DNA of 64,000 bases from Girardinichthys multiradiatus (Eukaryota; Chordata; Actinopteri; Cyprinodontiformes; Goodeidae): assembly GCF_021462225.1 (NCBI RefSeq), contig NC_061812.1, forward strand, positions 50,213,848 through 50,277,847. The letters run 5' to 3'. Numbering within the stretch: the first letter of the stretch is position 1; every line of letters starts with the position of its first letter. Under the pieces are notes generated by a model, which did no database searches, was not told the origin of the DNA, and was given only the letters and a program-made list of their open reading frames with translations. The position numbers and the translations under genes are program-made. Below, in pieces: positions 46,641 to 59,200 of this stretch.

Positions 46641-47078
46641 ATTTGAACTGTTCTTCACTATACCAAAGGAACATTATAGCTAAATAAACGGATTTACACT
46701 TTTATGTCACTGCTAAAAAAAAACCTTTGACCCTGAATGGATGCTCCCATCTTCAAACCACCTTTGACAATCAGCTTTGTTTAATTTGACATAAGCAGGG
46801 TTACTTGCTCATTTCATGAAATCCCTGAATAATGTAAGGCACTACTCCACACTGTTTGAAAAGAACACGTATTTATTGTTTTGTAATCGTGAAAAATCTC
46901 GCGAGATATAATTATATAGTTAAAAAAAAATAAACATACTTTTACATTTCTGGGTTTTGAAATAGATGAACACGAGACGATATTTAAAGATTCCAACTAA
47001 AAAAGAAAGATGGTGGTAATTAGAACAAGCAGGGGATATATTTTATAGTTGTTTTTAAGTTATCGCGGGATCTAACGC

Positions 47079-47091
47079 GTCGCCTAGCAAC
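47079..47091 (+). promoter_or_regulatory. RFX X-box upstream of cfap57
   Basis: GTCGCCTAGCAAC fits the ciliary X-box consensus GTNRCC, 0-3 spacer, RGYAAC exactly with a one-base spacer. It lies 168 bases before the cfap57 ATG. RFX factors drive axonemal genes through such sites. Confidence 0.7.
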
Positions 47092-47259
47092 ATAACTCCA
47101 ACCACAGAAGGAAACCTGCCTCTCCAGCTCGTGCGCTTCTTATAATAGTTTTTGTTCAAACATTATTAGCCAGGGCAGAAGGTAGCTTTCATTTAACTAT
47201 TTCCTTCTCCGTTTGTTGGTTTTAATATTTTTTAAAGCTTGTCCGCAGTTTCAACCAGA

Positions 47260-47416
47260 ATGACCGCCGTTTTATCGCAGTCTCATTTTATTTTCGGACT
47301 CCGGAAAGGCGTGACTAACAATTTGTGTTTTGTTGATGAGCAAACGGTGGTGTTCCCCAGCGGAAACAGCTGTGTGATCCATAACACCACCCAAAGATGG
47401 CAGCGCTTCATTCCAG
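47260..47416 (+). CDS. cfap57: cfap57 exon 1
   Basis: Encodes [20 protein letters not shown] through RWQRFIPG. Donor GTACAC. The frame is open a few codons further upstream, but 47260 is the first ATG. Confidence 0.92.
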
Positions 47417-50252
47417 GTACACCATGACTGGCTGGAGCCTGGCTCTTTTAACTAGTTCTGCCTTTGTTGTTTTATGTGCAGAAAATCATTTCATCTGTAA
47501 GTTACTGATAGAAGAGGCGACTTTATGGCAACCAGGTGATGGTCGGCAAAAATGATAGAAAAGCAAAAAACAGTCTATTTTGTTTTTATGACAAGCTCTC
47601 AATTTACCGGTCGGTCTACGTTCCTCCCCTCACCTATGACCATGAACTTTGGGTCATGACTGAAAGAACGAGATCCCGGATACAAGCGGCTGAAATGAGC
47701 TTCCTCCGTAGGGTGGCCGGGCACTCCCTTAGAGATAGGGGGAGGAGCTCGGCCATCCGGGAGGGGCTCGGAGTAGAGCCGCTACTCCTCCACATCGAGA
47801 GGAGCCAGTTGAGGTGGCTCGGGCATCTATACCGGATGCCTCCTGGACGCCTTCCTCTGGAGGTGTTCCAGGAACGTCCCACCGGGAGGAGGCCCAGGGG
47901 ACGGCCCAGGACACGCTGGAGGGACTATGTCTCTCAGCTGGCCTGGGAACGCCTTGGGATCCACCCGGAGGAACTGGAGGAGGTGTCTGGAGAGAGGGAC
48001 GTCTGGGTGTCTCTGCTGAGTCTGCTGCCCCCGCGACCCAGTCCCGGATAAGCGGAAGACGACGAGTACGACATGCTATTAATGTATATGTCAGAATCTG
48101 TATGGTTTGGAGTTTAGTTTGCTAACTGTGGTCTCTTCAGAGCATCTTATTCTTCAGTGTATTCCTCTGTGTTGTCTTTTTATCTACTACTTTTGTTTCT
48201 TTCCATTGCTGCCTCAGCTTCCTGCTCTATCACAGCCTGTCTGCCTCTGCAGATTCTCAGTCATCCGAGTCATCCTGCCATAATGAAGAATAAATAGAAA
48301 AATAAATAAATGACTCAACAAAATAATTACTGGGCCAAAACATAGCTAGACATGCAAATTAATGCACCATTAAATGCAACAAATAATAAATGAAGAGATC
48401 TATTCAATGCTTGATAAAATTATAATATATTTATATACCTAGAACAGGGGTCTTCAACATTTTTCAGGCCAGGATCCCCAAACTGATGGAGGGACAGCAA
48501 GAGCCCCCTATTATAATATCGATATAGATACATATCTATATCTATATCTGGTAGATCACCATGCAGAGCAGCGACCCTTTGGGATTCACATGGCCATACA
48601 CCACCAGGGTTAAGATGTTAGTGAGAGGCTTGTGGGATAAGAATCAAGGCTGGAACACCTGCCCTCCAGGGTAGTCAGCTGCTCTGCTGGAAACAAATGA
48701 GCATTTTGCACTAGCACAACCGTCCCTTTCTGTATCGTTTTGTTCAGAGTCAGCCATGTCTGATGGACCTTTAAATGTCATTGTGTGTGTTTAAGTTGCT
48801 GTAAAACTAAAAGTAGTTGTGCAAAACTCATTTGGGGAATTGTTGATGAACAATAAAGCCGTCTCTTGTAAGGCATTTAAGGAAAACAAATCTGGCAGCA
48901 TTGATCTAGTTTTAGATATGTGGAAAATGTCCGTTGCTCTTTTCATACCTGTACCTCAACAGGTTAAAAGAGGGATCTTTTTATACATCTAATGAGCCAC
49001 TGTTCATGACTGCTTGTCTGAAACCCACTGAATCTTTGTGTTCTTCTGTTTAGGTCTTCATGATGGTTCTTGTTTGGATTTTCTGGATATAAAAATCATT
49101 TCTTTCATCTGATTTCTTTCAGTTCAGTCCCAAACATTGACTCCTGTTTCTGCCAGTTTGTTTTTCAGTTTAGCTGTTGTCCATTTTCTCTTTTCAGGAA
49201 ATGTCCTGATGCCTTCATATCTTTCTTGGGTTACCTGGATCCCATTTTATTTGAGCTTGCTCCAAACTTTAGTCAGAGCTGACTAAACTTTCCTCTACAT
49301 GAAAACAAATATATCATTTACTAAAACGTATGTGATCATTTTTTTGGAGCTACGTTTCATACTGTTAGAATGATCAGTCACGGAAATAAAACAGTTTTGT
49401 GTCGTATCTATTATTTATTGATTTCTTTTTATTGCTATAAGGTTTCTGTGTGCTCTTCACTCAGGTTCAGAGAATAGTCTAGGTCTTCGTGCTCTGGCCC
49501 TAGGTCCAAACCGACGTTACCTGGCAGTGTCAGAGAAGGCTGAGAAGGCCTCCATCACCGTGTTTGACCTGCATCATGAGCAGGGCAGGAAGAGAAGAGT
49601 TTTAACTGCAGGAGACTTATTAGTTCAAGAGTTTTTATGCATGGCTTTCTCACCTGATTCCAAGTACCTTATTGGTCAAACTGGAGCTCCAGAGTGGATG
49701 TTGATCTTCTGGTTTTGGGAAAAAAACAAAGTCTTGGCAACATTGAAGACAACCACCTCTAATAATCCCATTTCACAGGTGAGTCATTTACACCTTCATC
49801 CATTCAGCTAAAGCTGGGATACTATGTGTAGGTACTTTTTGTCTCACCAGATCAGCTTCAGTCCTCACAACAACATGCAGGTCTGTGTAAGTGGCAACGG
49901 TGTGTTCAAGATGTTTCGCTACTCAGAAGGGGTCCTAAAACAGAGCAGCACTGCAAAGGTGGAGATGATTAACTTCCTGTGTCACACCTGGTTGTCAGAG
50001 GACAGGGTCGTTGCAGGAACTGACACGGGGAGGCTGCTGGTGTCTGAGTCTGGGGACCTCAGGAAAGAGATCAAGATGTCCTCTAAAGCTGTGCAGGGCC
50101 AAGATGACAGGTCAGATTTTAGATTTGAAAATAATATTTATTTTTTATTACTTTCTGCATTGTAGATTCATAGTGAAGGCATTAAAACTATGAAGCAAAT
50201 GTAAATAGATGTATGGAGCAAACCAAAAAATTGCAAAATAACTCAAATGAGC

Positions 50253-50294
<42 letters not shown>

Positions 50295-53200
50295 CTCCAA
50301 AATGTGAAAACTCCTTTCCCTTATTGTGTTGTTCAACAAGGAACAAAACAATGTATGGTACTGATGTCTCCGCAACACACAAGATGTACAGGAGTTGGAC
50401 AATGAAACTGAAACACCTGTCATTTTAGTGTGGGAGGTTTCATGGCTAAATTGGACCAGTCTGGTAGCCAGTCTTCATTGATTGCACATTGCACCAGTAA
50501 GAGCAGAGTGTGAAGGTTCAATTAGCAGGGTAAGAGCACAGTTTTGCTCAAAATATTGAAATGCACACAACATTATGGGTGACATACCAGAGTTCAAAAG
50601 AGGACAAATTGTTGGTGGACGTCTTGCTGGCGCATCTGTGACCAAGACACCAAGTCTTTGTGATGTATCAAGAGCCACGGTATCCAGGGTAATGTCAGCA
50701 TACCACCAAGAAGGATGAACCACATCCAACAGGATTAACTGTGGACGCAAGAGGAAGCTGTCTGAAAGGGATGTTCGGGTGCTAACCCGGATTGTATCCA
50801 AAAAACATAAAACCACGACTGCCCAAATCACGGCAGAATTAAATGTGCACCTCAACTCTCCTGTTTCCACCAGAACTGTCCGTCAGGAACTCCACAGGGT
50901 CAATATACACGGCCGGGCTGCTATAGTCAAACCTTTGGTCATTCATACCAATGCCAAACGTCGGTTTCAATGGTGCAAGGATCGCAAATCTTGGGTTGTG
51001 GACAATGTGAAACATGTATTGTTCTCTGATGAGTCCATCTTTACTGTTTTCCCCACATCCAGGAGAGTTACGGTGTGGAGAAGCCCCAAAGAAGCGTACC
51101 ACCCAGACTGTTGCATGCCCAGAGTGAAGCATGGGGGTGGATCAGTGATGGTTTGGGCTGCCATATCATGGCATTCCCTTGGCCCAATACTTGTGCTAGA
51201 TGGGCGCGTCACTGCCAAGGACCACCGAACCATTCTTGAGGACCATGTGCATCCAATGGTTCAAACATTGTATCCTGAAGGTGGTGCCGTGTATCAGGAT
51301 GACAATGCACCAATACACACAGCAAGACTGGTGAAAGATTGGTTTGATGAACATGGAAGTGAAGTTGAACATCTCCCATGGCCTGCACAGTCACCAGATC
51401 TAAATATTATTGAGCCACTTTGGGGTGTTTTGGAGGAGCGAGTCAGAAAACGTTTTCCTCCACCAGTATCACATAGTGACCTGGCCACTATCCTGCAAGA
51501 AGAATGGCTTAAAATCCCTCTGACCACTGTGCAGGACTTGTATATATCATTCCTAAGATGAATTGATGCTGTATTGGTGGCAAAAGGAGGCCCTACACCA
51601 TACTAATAAATTATTGTGGTCTAAAACCAGGTGTTTCAGTTTCATTCTCCAACCCCTGTATTTGGGAGCCTATGGGCCAACAATTATTTTAATATATATT
51701 TAATACATTTAATATTTTCCCAACTGACTGCTACCTCCTAATCAAATGTGGTTGTGGTCTTCTAAATAATGCAGTTTCAGTGGAAAGATGCTCCCTGAAC
51801 AAACATCATGTTAAATGATGTAATTTAAAAGGAATAGTATTCAAGTCTGGAGTTCTATGTTAATACATTTCTGTTTCATTCTACTGGAAGAATAATTTTG
51901 AGTCTGTATTAGTGCCTTGCGAAAATAATCCTGACTGTGGAAGTTTTTCACATTTTGTTCTGTTCCAGTCATGAGCTGTGATTTATTTTATTGGGATTTT
52001 ATGTGACAGACCAACACAAGGATTAAGGTTAGGGCAGAATTATGAAGTGGAGGGACAATGATACTAATCTAATAAATCTAAATAAATCAAATCTAGTGCA
52101 ACCAATTTCCTTGAGAATTCACTTAATTTGTGACGTAACGTTCTTTGGGTGTAAATACTTAGACACTATTTACTGTATTTCTTTTGCCATTGAATCTGTT
52201 ATTTCTCAAAATACAAAACAGAGCAGTCACTTTTTAGAGATCACCAGCATGTCTACGTAGTAGACTGTTCTGAGCCAGGCTTTAAGCAGAACTGACAGAC
52301 AAAACAATCCAGTTACTTTGTTCAAGTCCAGCTCTACTGGATCAAGCAACGTATTCTGTCAGAGAACTAAAAAAAAAAAAAAGAAACTGCATTTTTAATT
52401 GAAATTCCTTCTATTACCACCCAGCAGGATAAGTGACTGGGAAACAGTCAGGTTTCTGCTGCTATTAAAGCCAACCATACCAGAACCTGCTCCTAACATG
52501 TATGCTTCACTGTGCAGGCACCTGGAAGTGAGGCGAATTAAAGACACTGATGCTAACGAAGGTGTGTCCTTCAGTCGCATCACCGCCATCCTTTCCTACT
52601 CCAAGGGCTTTGTGTGCTCCACTGGTCTGGGCACAGTCTGCCTGTTTGAAAAGCTAGAGGAGGACGTCTATAGGAAAAGCAGAGAGATACAGGTAAAAGT
52701 TCCAGTTCTGAATTGAAACACAACAGGGACTGGGACTGTGAACACAGCATTTTATGAGTCTTTTTGTTCCAGATCCTCCCAGATCCAGCCAGCAGTGACT
52801 TCCCTCCTGCCCAGTGTCAGGAGATAGACACCATATGCATCAGTCCTGCAGAGGAGACGCTGGCTATCAGCACAGACCGAGGGCAGCTGTACAGCATGAA
52901 TCTGTCATCTGCTGACACAAAGAGGGTGCTGTAGCATCATATTTACCATTACTAGCAGTGATCAAACTGTTAATAGCATCCTGAAAAACAGTTCAGACTG
53001 TGGTTCCTTTGTTGGCTTTTAGAGATGACAGTTTATTATTTCTGTCTGGTTGTGTTTGGAACAATCCCTTCTGTTTAAAGGAGATAGTGCAGTTTTGTAA
53101 AAACCCAGATGTTTTAGTACCAGCATCCATGACATCATCTCTGATCTCATCAGATCCATCCTTGTAGTGCTGCATTGTGCATCTGGCTGCTGCCTTTTCT

Positions 53201-56200
53201 TTCTACCTCTTTAAGGTATAACAGCAGTTTGATCTTGATTTAAAATTGTTAGGTTGATATAATCTCTGCTCCGTTCATCAGGACGGACCGCTCCATTTTG
53301 AGTTTTTGTCCCAGCCCTTCCACTCCAACTCCATTACTGGTTTATCCATCTGCATCCGTAAGCCCTTCATGGCCACCAGCTCTTTAGACCGCTCTGTACG
53401 CATCTGGAATTACGAAACGAAGTAGGACTTCCCACATATGCATCGATCCCTTGTGTCTTTTCTTCTTGTGACCTGTTTACCTCCTTTTCTTGGAAAAGTT
53501 CAGGGTATCAACCAATTTCTAAAGCTCATGGTAAAAGAAAGTCTAACCTTTGTCAAATTTAGGCTTTCATCATATACAGAGGCTTGCAAACTGTTGACAT
53601 CCCTCAAACTTCCACATTTTGTCACGTTCACAAACTTCCATGTATTTTATTGTGATTTAATGTGACAGAAAAACACAACGTAGTGCACAGTGAAGTATGA
53701 GGAAAATGAGTTTTCACATTTTGGAGCTGAGCATAGTGGGCCATGCATTCAACCCCCATTACTCTGATATCCCTAAATAAAAATCAGGGCAACCAAATGA
53801 AAATCTTAAAAGTGTGGTGTGCATTTCTTTTCCACCCCTCTGATTTAAAACTTTGTAGAACCACATTTTTCTGCAGTTACATCTGCAAGTCTTTTGGGTA
53901 ATGTTTCTGCCAGCTTTGCTCATCTAGAGAACCTTAGCCCGTTCATCTTTGCCAAACGGCTCAAGCTCAGTCAGGCTGGATGGAGAACGTCTATAAACAT
54001 CAGTTTTCAAGGCCTGACCTACATTCTTGGTTGGATTTAGGTTTTTGCTGGGCCAATGTAACATATCCATATATCTTCTCATTGTTCATGTCCTTGTGAA
54101 GAAAACATCCATACAGCATGATGCTGCCACCACCGTGTTTTACTTTAGATAGTGTGTTCAGGGTGAGATGCAATGTCAGTTTTCTGCCACATGGAGATTT
54201 GCATGTAGGGCAAAAACAGTGTAATTTTAGTCACATCTGACCAGGGGTGTTTTTCAACATGTTTGCCAGGTCTCCTAAATCACTTATGGCAAACAAAAAT
54301 AATTTTATACAACACTGGATTTCTTCTTGCCACTCTTCCATAAAGTCCAGATTTGTGGATGGCATGACTAATGCCCTGGCAACGGACTTTCTCAACAGAG
54401 CTGTGGATCTCTGCCACGTTCTCAGTGTTCCTTGGTCTTCAAGATGCTGTTTGTTCACCGATGATTAAATTACAGACATCTCGACTCTGTTTACCAACCG
54501 GATGACTTCAGGAGGCAGAACAAATGCAAGACAAACTTATCAGATGTTTGTTTTTAAAAGAAAATCTTGAAAACCCATAAATTATTTTCCTTCCTTTTCA
54601 CAATTCTGCACTAATTTGTGCTGGTCTCTCCCAGAAAGTCCCAATGAAACACACAGAAGTTTGCGGTTGTAACAAAATGTGGAAAAAGTTCACATAAAGA
54701 CTTCATTCCAAGGCACTGTAAATGGTCTTTCCTTTAATATCAGGTGTAACACTACATGTACAAATACAGACCACAGATTCTACCATTTGACTCTTCATTA
54801 AATAAAGATGAAGCAGACAGGGAAAAATCACATGCACCCCAACGTTTCTTCTAGATGACTGATTTAGGTCCATACATGATGTGCTACCAGAGCAGCTAAT
54901 CCCTGCTGTTTTCTCTAAATGGTCACCAGAGAGTTGGAGCTGAACAAAGAGTTCCAGGAGGAGGCATTCAGCGTGGCTCTGCACCCCACAGGTCTCTTCA
55001 TCTTAGTGGGCTTTTCAGACAAACTCAGGCTGATGAACCTGTTTATTGACGACATCCGTACCTTCAAGGAGTTCACACTGCGTGGCTGCAGAGAGGTGAT
55101 GGTATTCATTGTATGAACAGTAACCATTGGATTCTGCGGACATCTGTTTCAACCCACTTCCTCCTCATCTCCAGTGTGCTTTTAGCCATGGTGGCCACAT
55201 GTTTGCAGCTGTTAATGGAAACGTCATTCACATCTACTCTTTCACCTCTTTTGAGAATATTCTCAATCTAAAGGGCCACAATGGAAAGGTGAGTAGGTCA
55301 GAAGAACACAACTATCAGAGCTAAAGTCAAAGGTGTGATGAATCCACTTGTCCGTTTTTCTGTTGATCAGGTACGGACTATTGAATGGAGCCTTGATGAC
55401 AACCGGTTGGCGTCTTGTGGGACGGATGGTGCTGTATATGAGTGGAACACACAGACTGGGAAGCGGGAGTCTGAGAGTGTCCTCAAGACCTGCAGCTACA
55501 CAGGTGTAGCTTTCTCCTCAGACTTCAAGACCATCCTGGCTGTAGGAACAGACCTCACCCTGAGGGAGATACAGGACTTTCAGGCCAGTAGAAGAACTAT
55601 TAGAACGAGATTTCTTTTTTCTTAAGTAAAAACTTTGGAATCCAACAGAAAACACTGAAATAAAAGTGATTGAAATTGGAAACTGGTTCCACAGGTACTG
55701 AGGGAGGTCCCTGCTGACGAGATAGCTCACACTGTACTTGCGGTGTCTCATTCTGGTAGGGTTGTCTTTACTGGTACCTCCGCTGGGACCATTAGAGCCA
55801 TTAAATACCCCTTACCTATTCAGAAGGAGTGGATCACACAACAGGCTCACTGTGGCCTTGTCACCAGGGTGAGTGCCTATAAATACTATTCACCCTCTAT
55901 GGATGTGTCATCCTTTTAATGGTTTTATAAACAGAATGAAAAATGCATAAAAACAGTGACTGACCTCATTCAGTAGAGGTCCAGCTAACTGATGTGTCAC
56001 AGCTAGTTGATTTGTGTCAGGTAACTATTGAAACCAGCGGAGTCTGGTGGGTCCAGTCTCTGGTACTTCAGGATTCCTGCTGCAGTTAAAACATAAGGAT
56101 AAAAGAACACTCCGATGTCAGTCAGAAGACGGCTATACAGGTCCTTCTCAAAATATTAGCATATTGTGATGAAGTTCATTATTTTCCATAATGTAATGAT

Positions 56201-59200
56201 GAAAATTTAGCATTCATATATTTTAGATTCATTGCACACTAACTGAAATATTTCAGGTCTTTTATTGTTTTAATACGGATGATTTTGGCATACAGCTCAT
56301 GAAAACCCAAAATTCCTATCTCACAAAATTAGCATATTTCATTCGACCAATAAAAGAAAAGTGTTTTTAATACAAAAACGTCAACCTTCAAATAATCATG
56401 TACAGTTATGCACTCAATACTTGGTCGGGAATCCTTTGGCAGAAATGACTGCTTCAATGCGGCGTGGCATGGAGGCAATCAGCCTGTGGCACTGCTGAGG
56501 TCTTATGGAGGCCCAGGATGCTTCAATAGCGGCCTTTAGCTCATCCAGAGTGTTGGGTCTTGAGTCTCTCAACGTTCTCTTCACAATATCCCACAGATTC
56601 TCTATGGGGTTCAGGTCAGGAGAGTTGGCAGGCCAATTGAGCACAGTGATACCATGGTCAGTAAACCATTTACCAGTGGTTTTGGCACTGTGAGCAGGTG
56701 CCAGGTCATGATGAAAAATGAAATCTTCATCTCCATAAAGCTTTTCAGCAGATGGAAGCATGAAGTGCTCCAAAATCTCCTGATAGCTAGCTGCATTGAC
56801 CCTGCCCTTGATAAAACACAGAGGACCAACACCAGCAGCTGACACGGCACCCCAGACCATCACTGACTGTGGGTACTTGACACTGGACGTCCGGCATTTT
56901 GACATTTCCTTCTCCCCAGTCTTCCTCCAGACTCTGGCACCTTGATTTCTGAATGACATGCAGAATTTACTTTCATTCGAAAAAAGTACTTTGGACCATT
57001 GAGCAACAGTCCAGTGCTGCTTTTCTGTAGCCCAGGTCTGGGGAATGCGGCACCTGTAGCCCATTTCCTGCACACGCCTGTGCACGGTGGCTCTGGATGT
57101 TTCTACTCCAGACTCAGTCCACTGCTTCCGCAGGTCCCCCAAGGTCTGGAATCGGCCCTTCTCCACAATCTTCCTCAGGGTCCGGTCACCTCTTCTCGTT
57201 GTGCAGCGTTTTCTGCCACACTTTTTCCTTCCCACAGACTTCCCACTGAGGTGCCTTGATACAGCACTCTGGGAACAGCCTATTCATTCAGAAATTTCTT
57301 TCTGTGTCTTACCCTCTTGCTTGAGGGTGTCAATAGTGGCCTTCTGGACAGCAGTCAGGTCGGCAGTCTTACCCATGATTGGGGTTTTGAGTGATGAACC
57401 AGGCTGGGAGTTTTAAAGGCCTCAGGAATCTTTTGCAGGTGTTTAGAGTTAACTCGTTGATTCAGATGATTAGGTTCATAGCTCGTTTAGAGACCCTTTT
57501 AATGATATGCTAATTTTGTGAGATAGGAATTTTGGGTTTTCATGATCTGTATGCCAAAATCATCCGTATTAAGACAATAAAAGACCTGAAATATTTCAGT
57601 TAGTGTGCAATGAATCTAAAATATATGAATGTTAAATTTTCATCATGACATTATGGAAAATAATGAACTTTATCACAATATGCTAATATTTTGAGAAGGA
57701 CCTGTAAAAGATCTTATTGTAAACATTTTACAATGTTAGTTATAGGTTCACCTCTAGTCATCATAGGCATGAATGTCATATTAAATCTGGGCTTTTAATG
57801 ATGCATTTGAACCAATGATGATTCTAAATACAACTTGAGTATTTTTTTAAACAAGAGTCCGGTGTACAAGTCTGAAGTTCTTATGGATTTTCTCTAAAAC
57901 AGCAAAAAAAAATCTAAATTCTACATGCATCTTAGAATATATTCCAATATCACTAATATTACCTGATTGCACATCAACCACACACTTGTTGCTGCCACCA
58001 ACAAGCTACCAGCACAATTCCAGTTGCATTTTTGATCAATCTTCTTGGCAGAATTGGTGAAGTTCAATAAAATCTATTGTTTTAGGCATAGCCCATTAAT
58101 CTTCTATAGTCTAAGAAAATCTGCATATAATTTAGACTTGTTCATCATATTCTTGTTCTTAAGATTCATTAAATTTGTTTTGTTGTTATTCCTCCTTGGA
58201 AAAGAATCCATCTTTAAACTGAAATAATTGAAGATTTTAACCACCATGTGATGTGCAGCAAATGCCGCCGACTAAACGGTGTGTGTCCTTAGATGGTGAT
58301 AACATACGATGATCAGTTCCTGCTGACGGTGTCTGAAGATGGCTGTCTGCTGATATCAAAGATCATTGATAAAGAGGGTCGAGGACTGAAGAGTAACAGA
58401 CAGATTGTCCACACCGAAGAGATTCTTGTTACCAAGACAGATCTGGATGAGAAGGTCTGTTGTCCTTGAAGTTTAATGTGAAACACTCATATAAACATTA
58501 TCCCACAAAACCTCCTACTGCACTTTCTATTCTACATTTGTTCCTTATTTATGATATGCCAGCATCCATTTATTCATGGTAACATTTTCCCACTGCACAC
58601 TTTCAAAAAAGCTGCTACAATCAGCTGAACTGGTTGTAGTCTCCCAGCATACAGGCCCAACGAATGTAACGTACCACAGCTCAGTCCAAAGCAAATACAG
58701 GAACCAGACAGGCTAGATTTATAATGGGGAGCAAAACTGCAGCATTGCTGTGAAAAGGAGAAATTCATTATACAGGTCCTTCTCAAAATATTAGCATATT
58801 GTGATAAAGTTCATTATTTTCCATAATGTCATGATGAAAATTTAACATTCATATACAGGTCCTTCTCAAAATATTAGCATATTGTGATAAAGTTCATTAT
58901 TTTCCTTAATGTCATGATGAAAATTTAACATTCATATATTTTAGATTCATTGCACACTAACTGAAATATTTCAGGTCTTTTATTGTCTTAATACGGATGA
59001 TTTTGGCATACAGCTCATGAAAACCCAAAATTCCTATCTCACAAGATTAGCATATCATTAAAAGGGTCTCTAAACGAGCTATGAACCTAATCATCTGAAT
59101 CAACGAGTTAACTCTAAACACCTGCAAAAGATTCCTGAGGCCTTTAAAACTCCCAACCTGGTTCATCACTCAAAACCCCAATCATGGGTAAGACTGCCGA

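Noticed and set aside
47605..48051. 149-codon open frame as an extra exon of cfap57
   Set aside because: The protein is the C-terminus of a Rex3/RTE-like reverse transcriptase and exon 1 joins exon 2 in frame without it.
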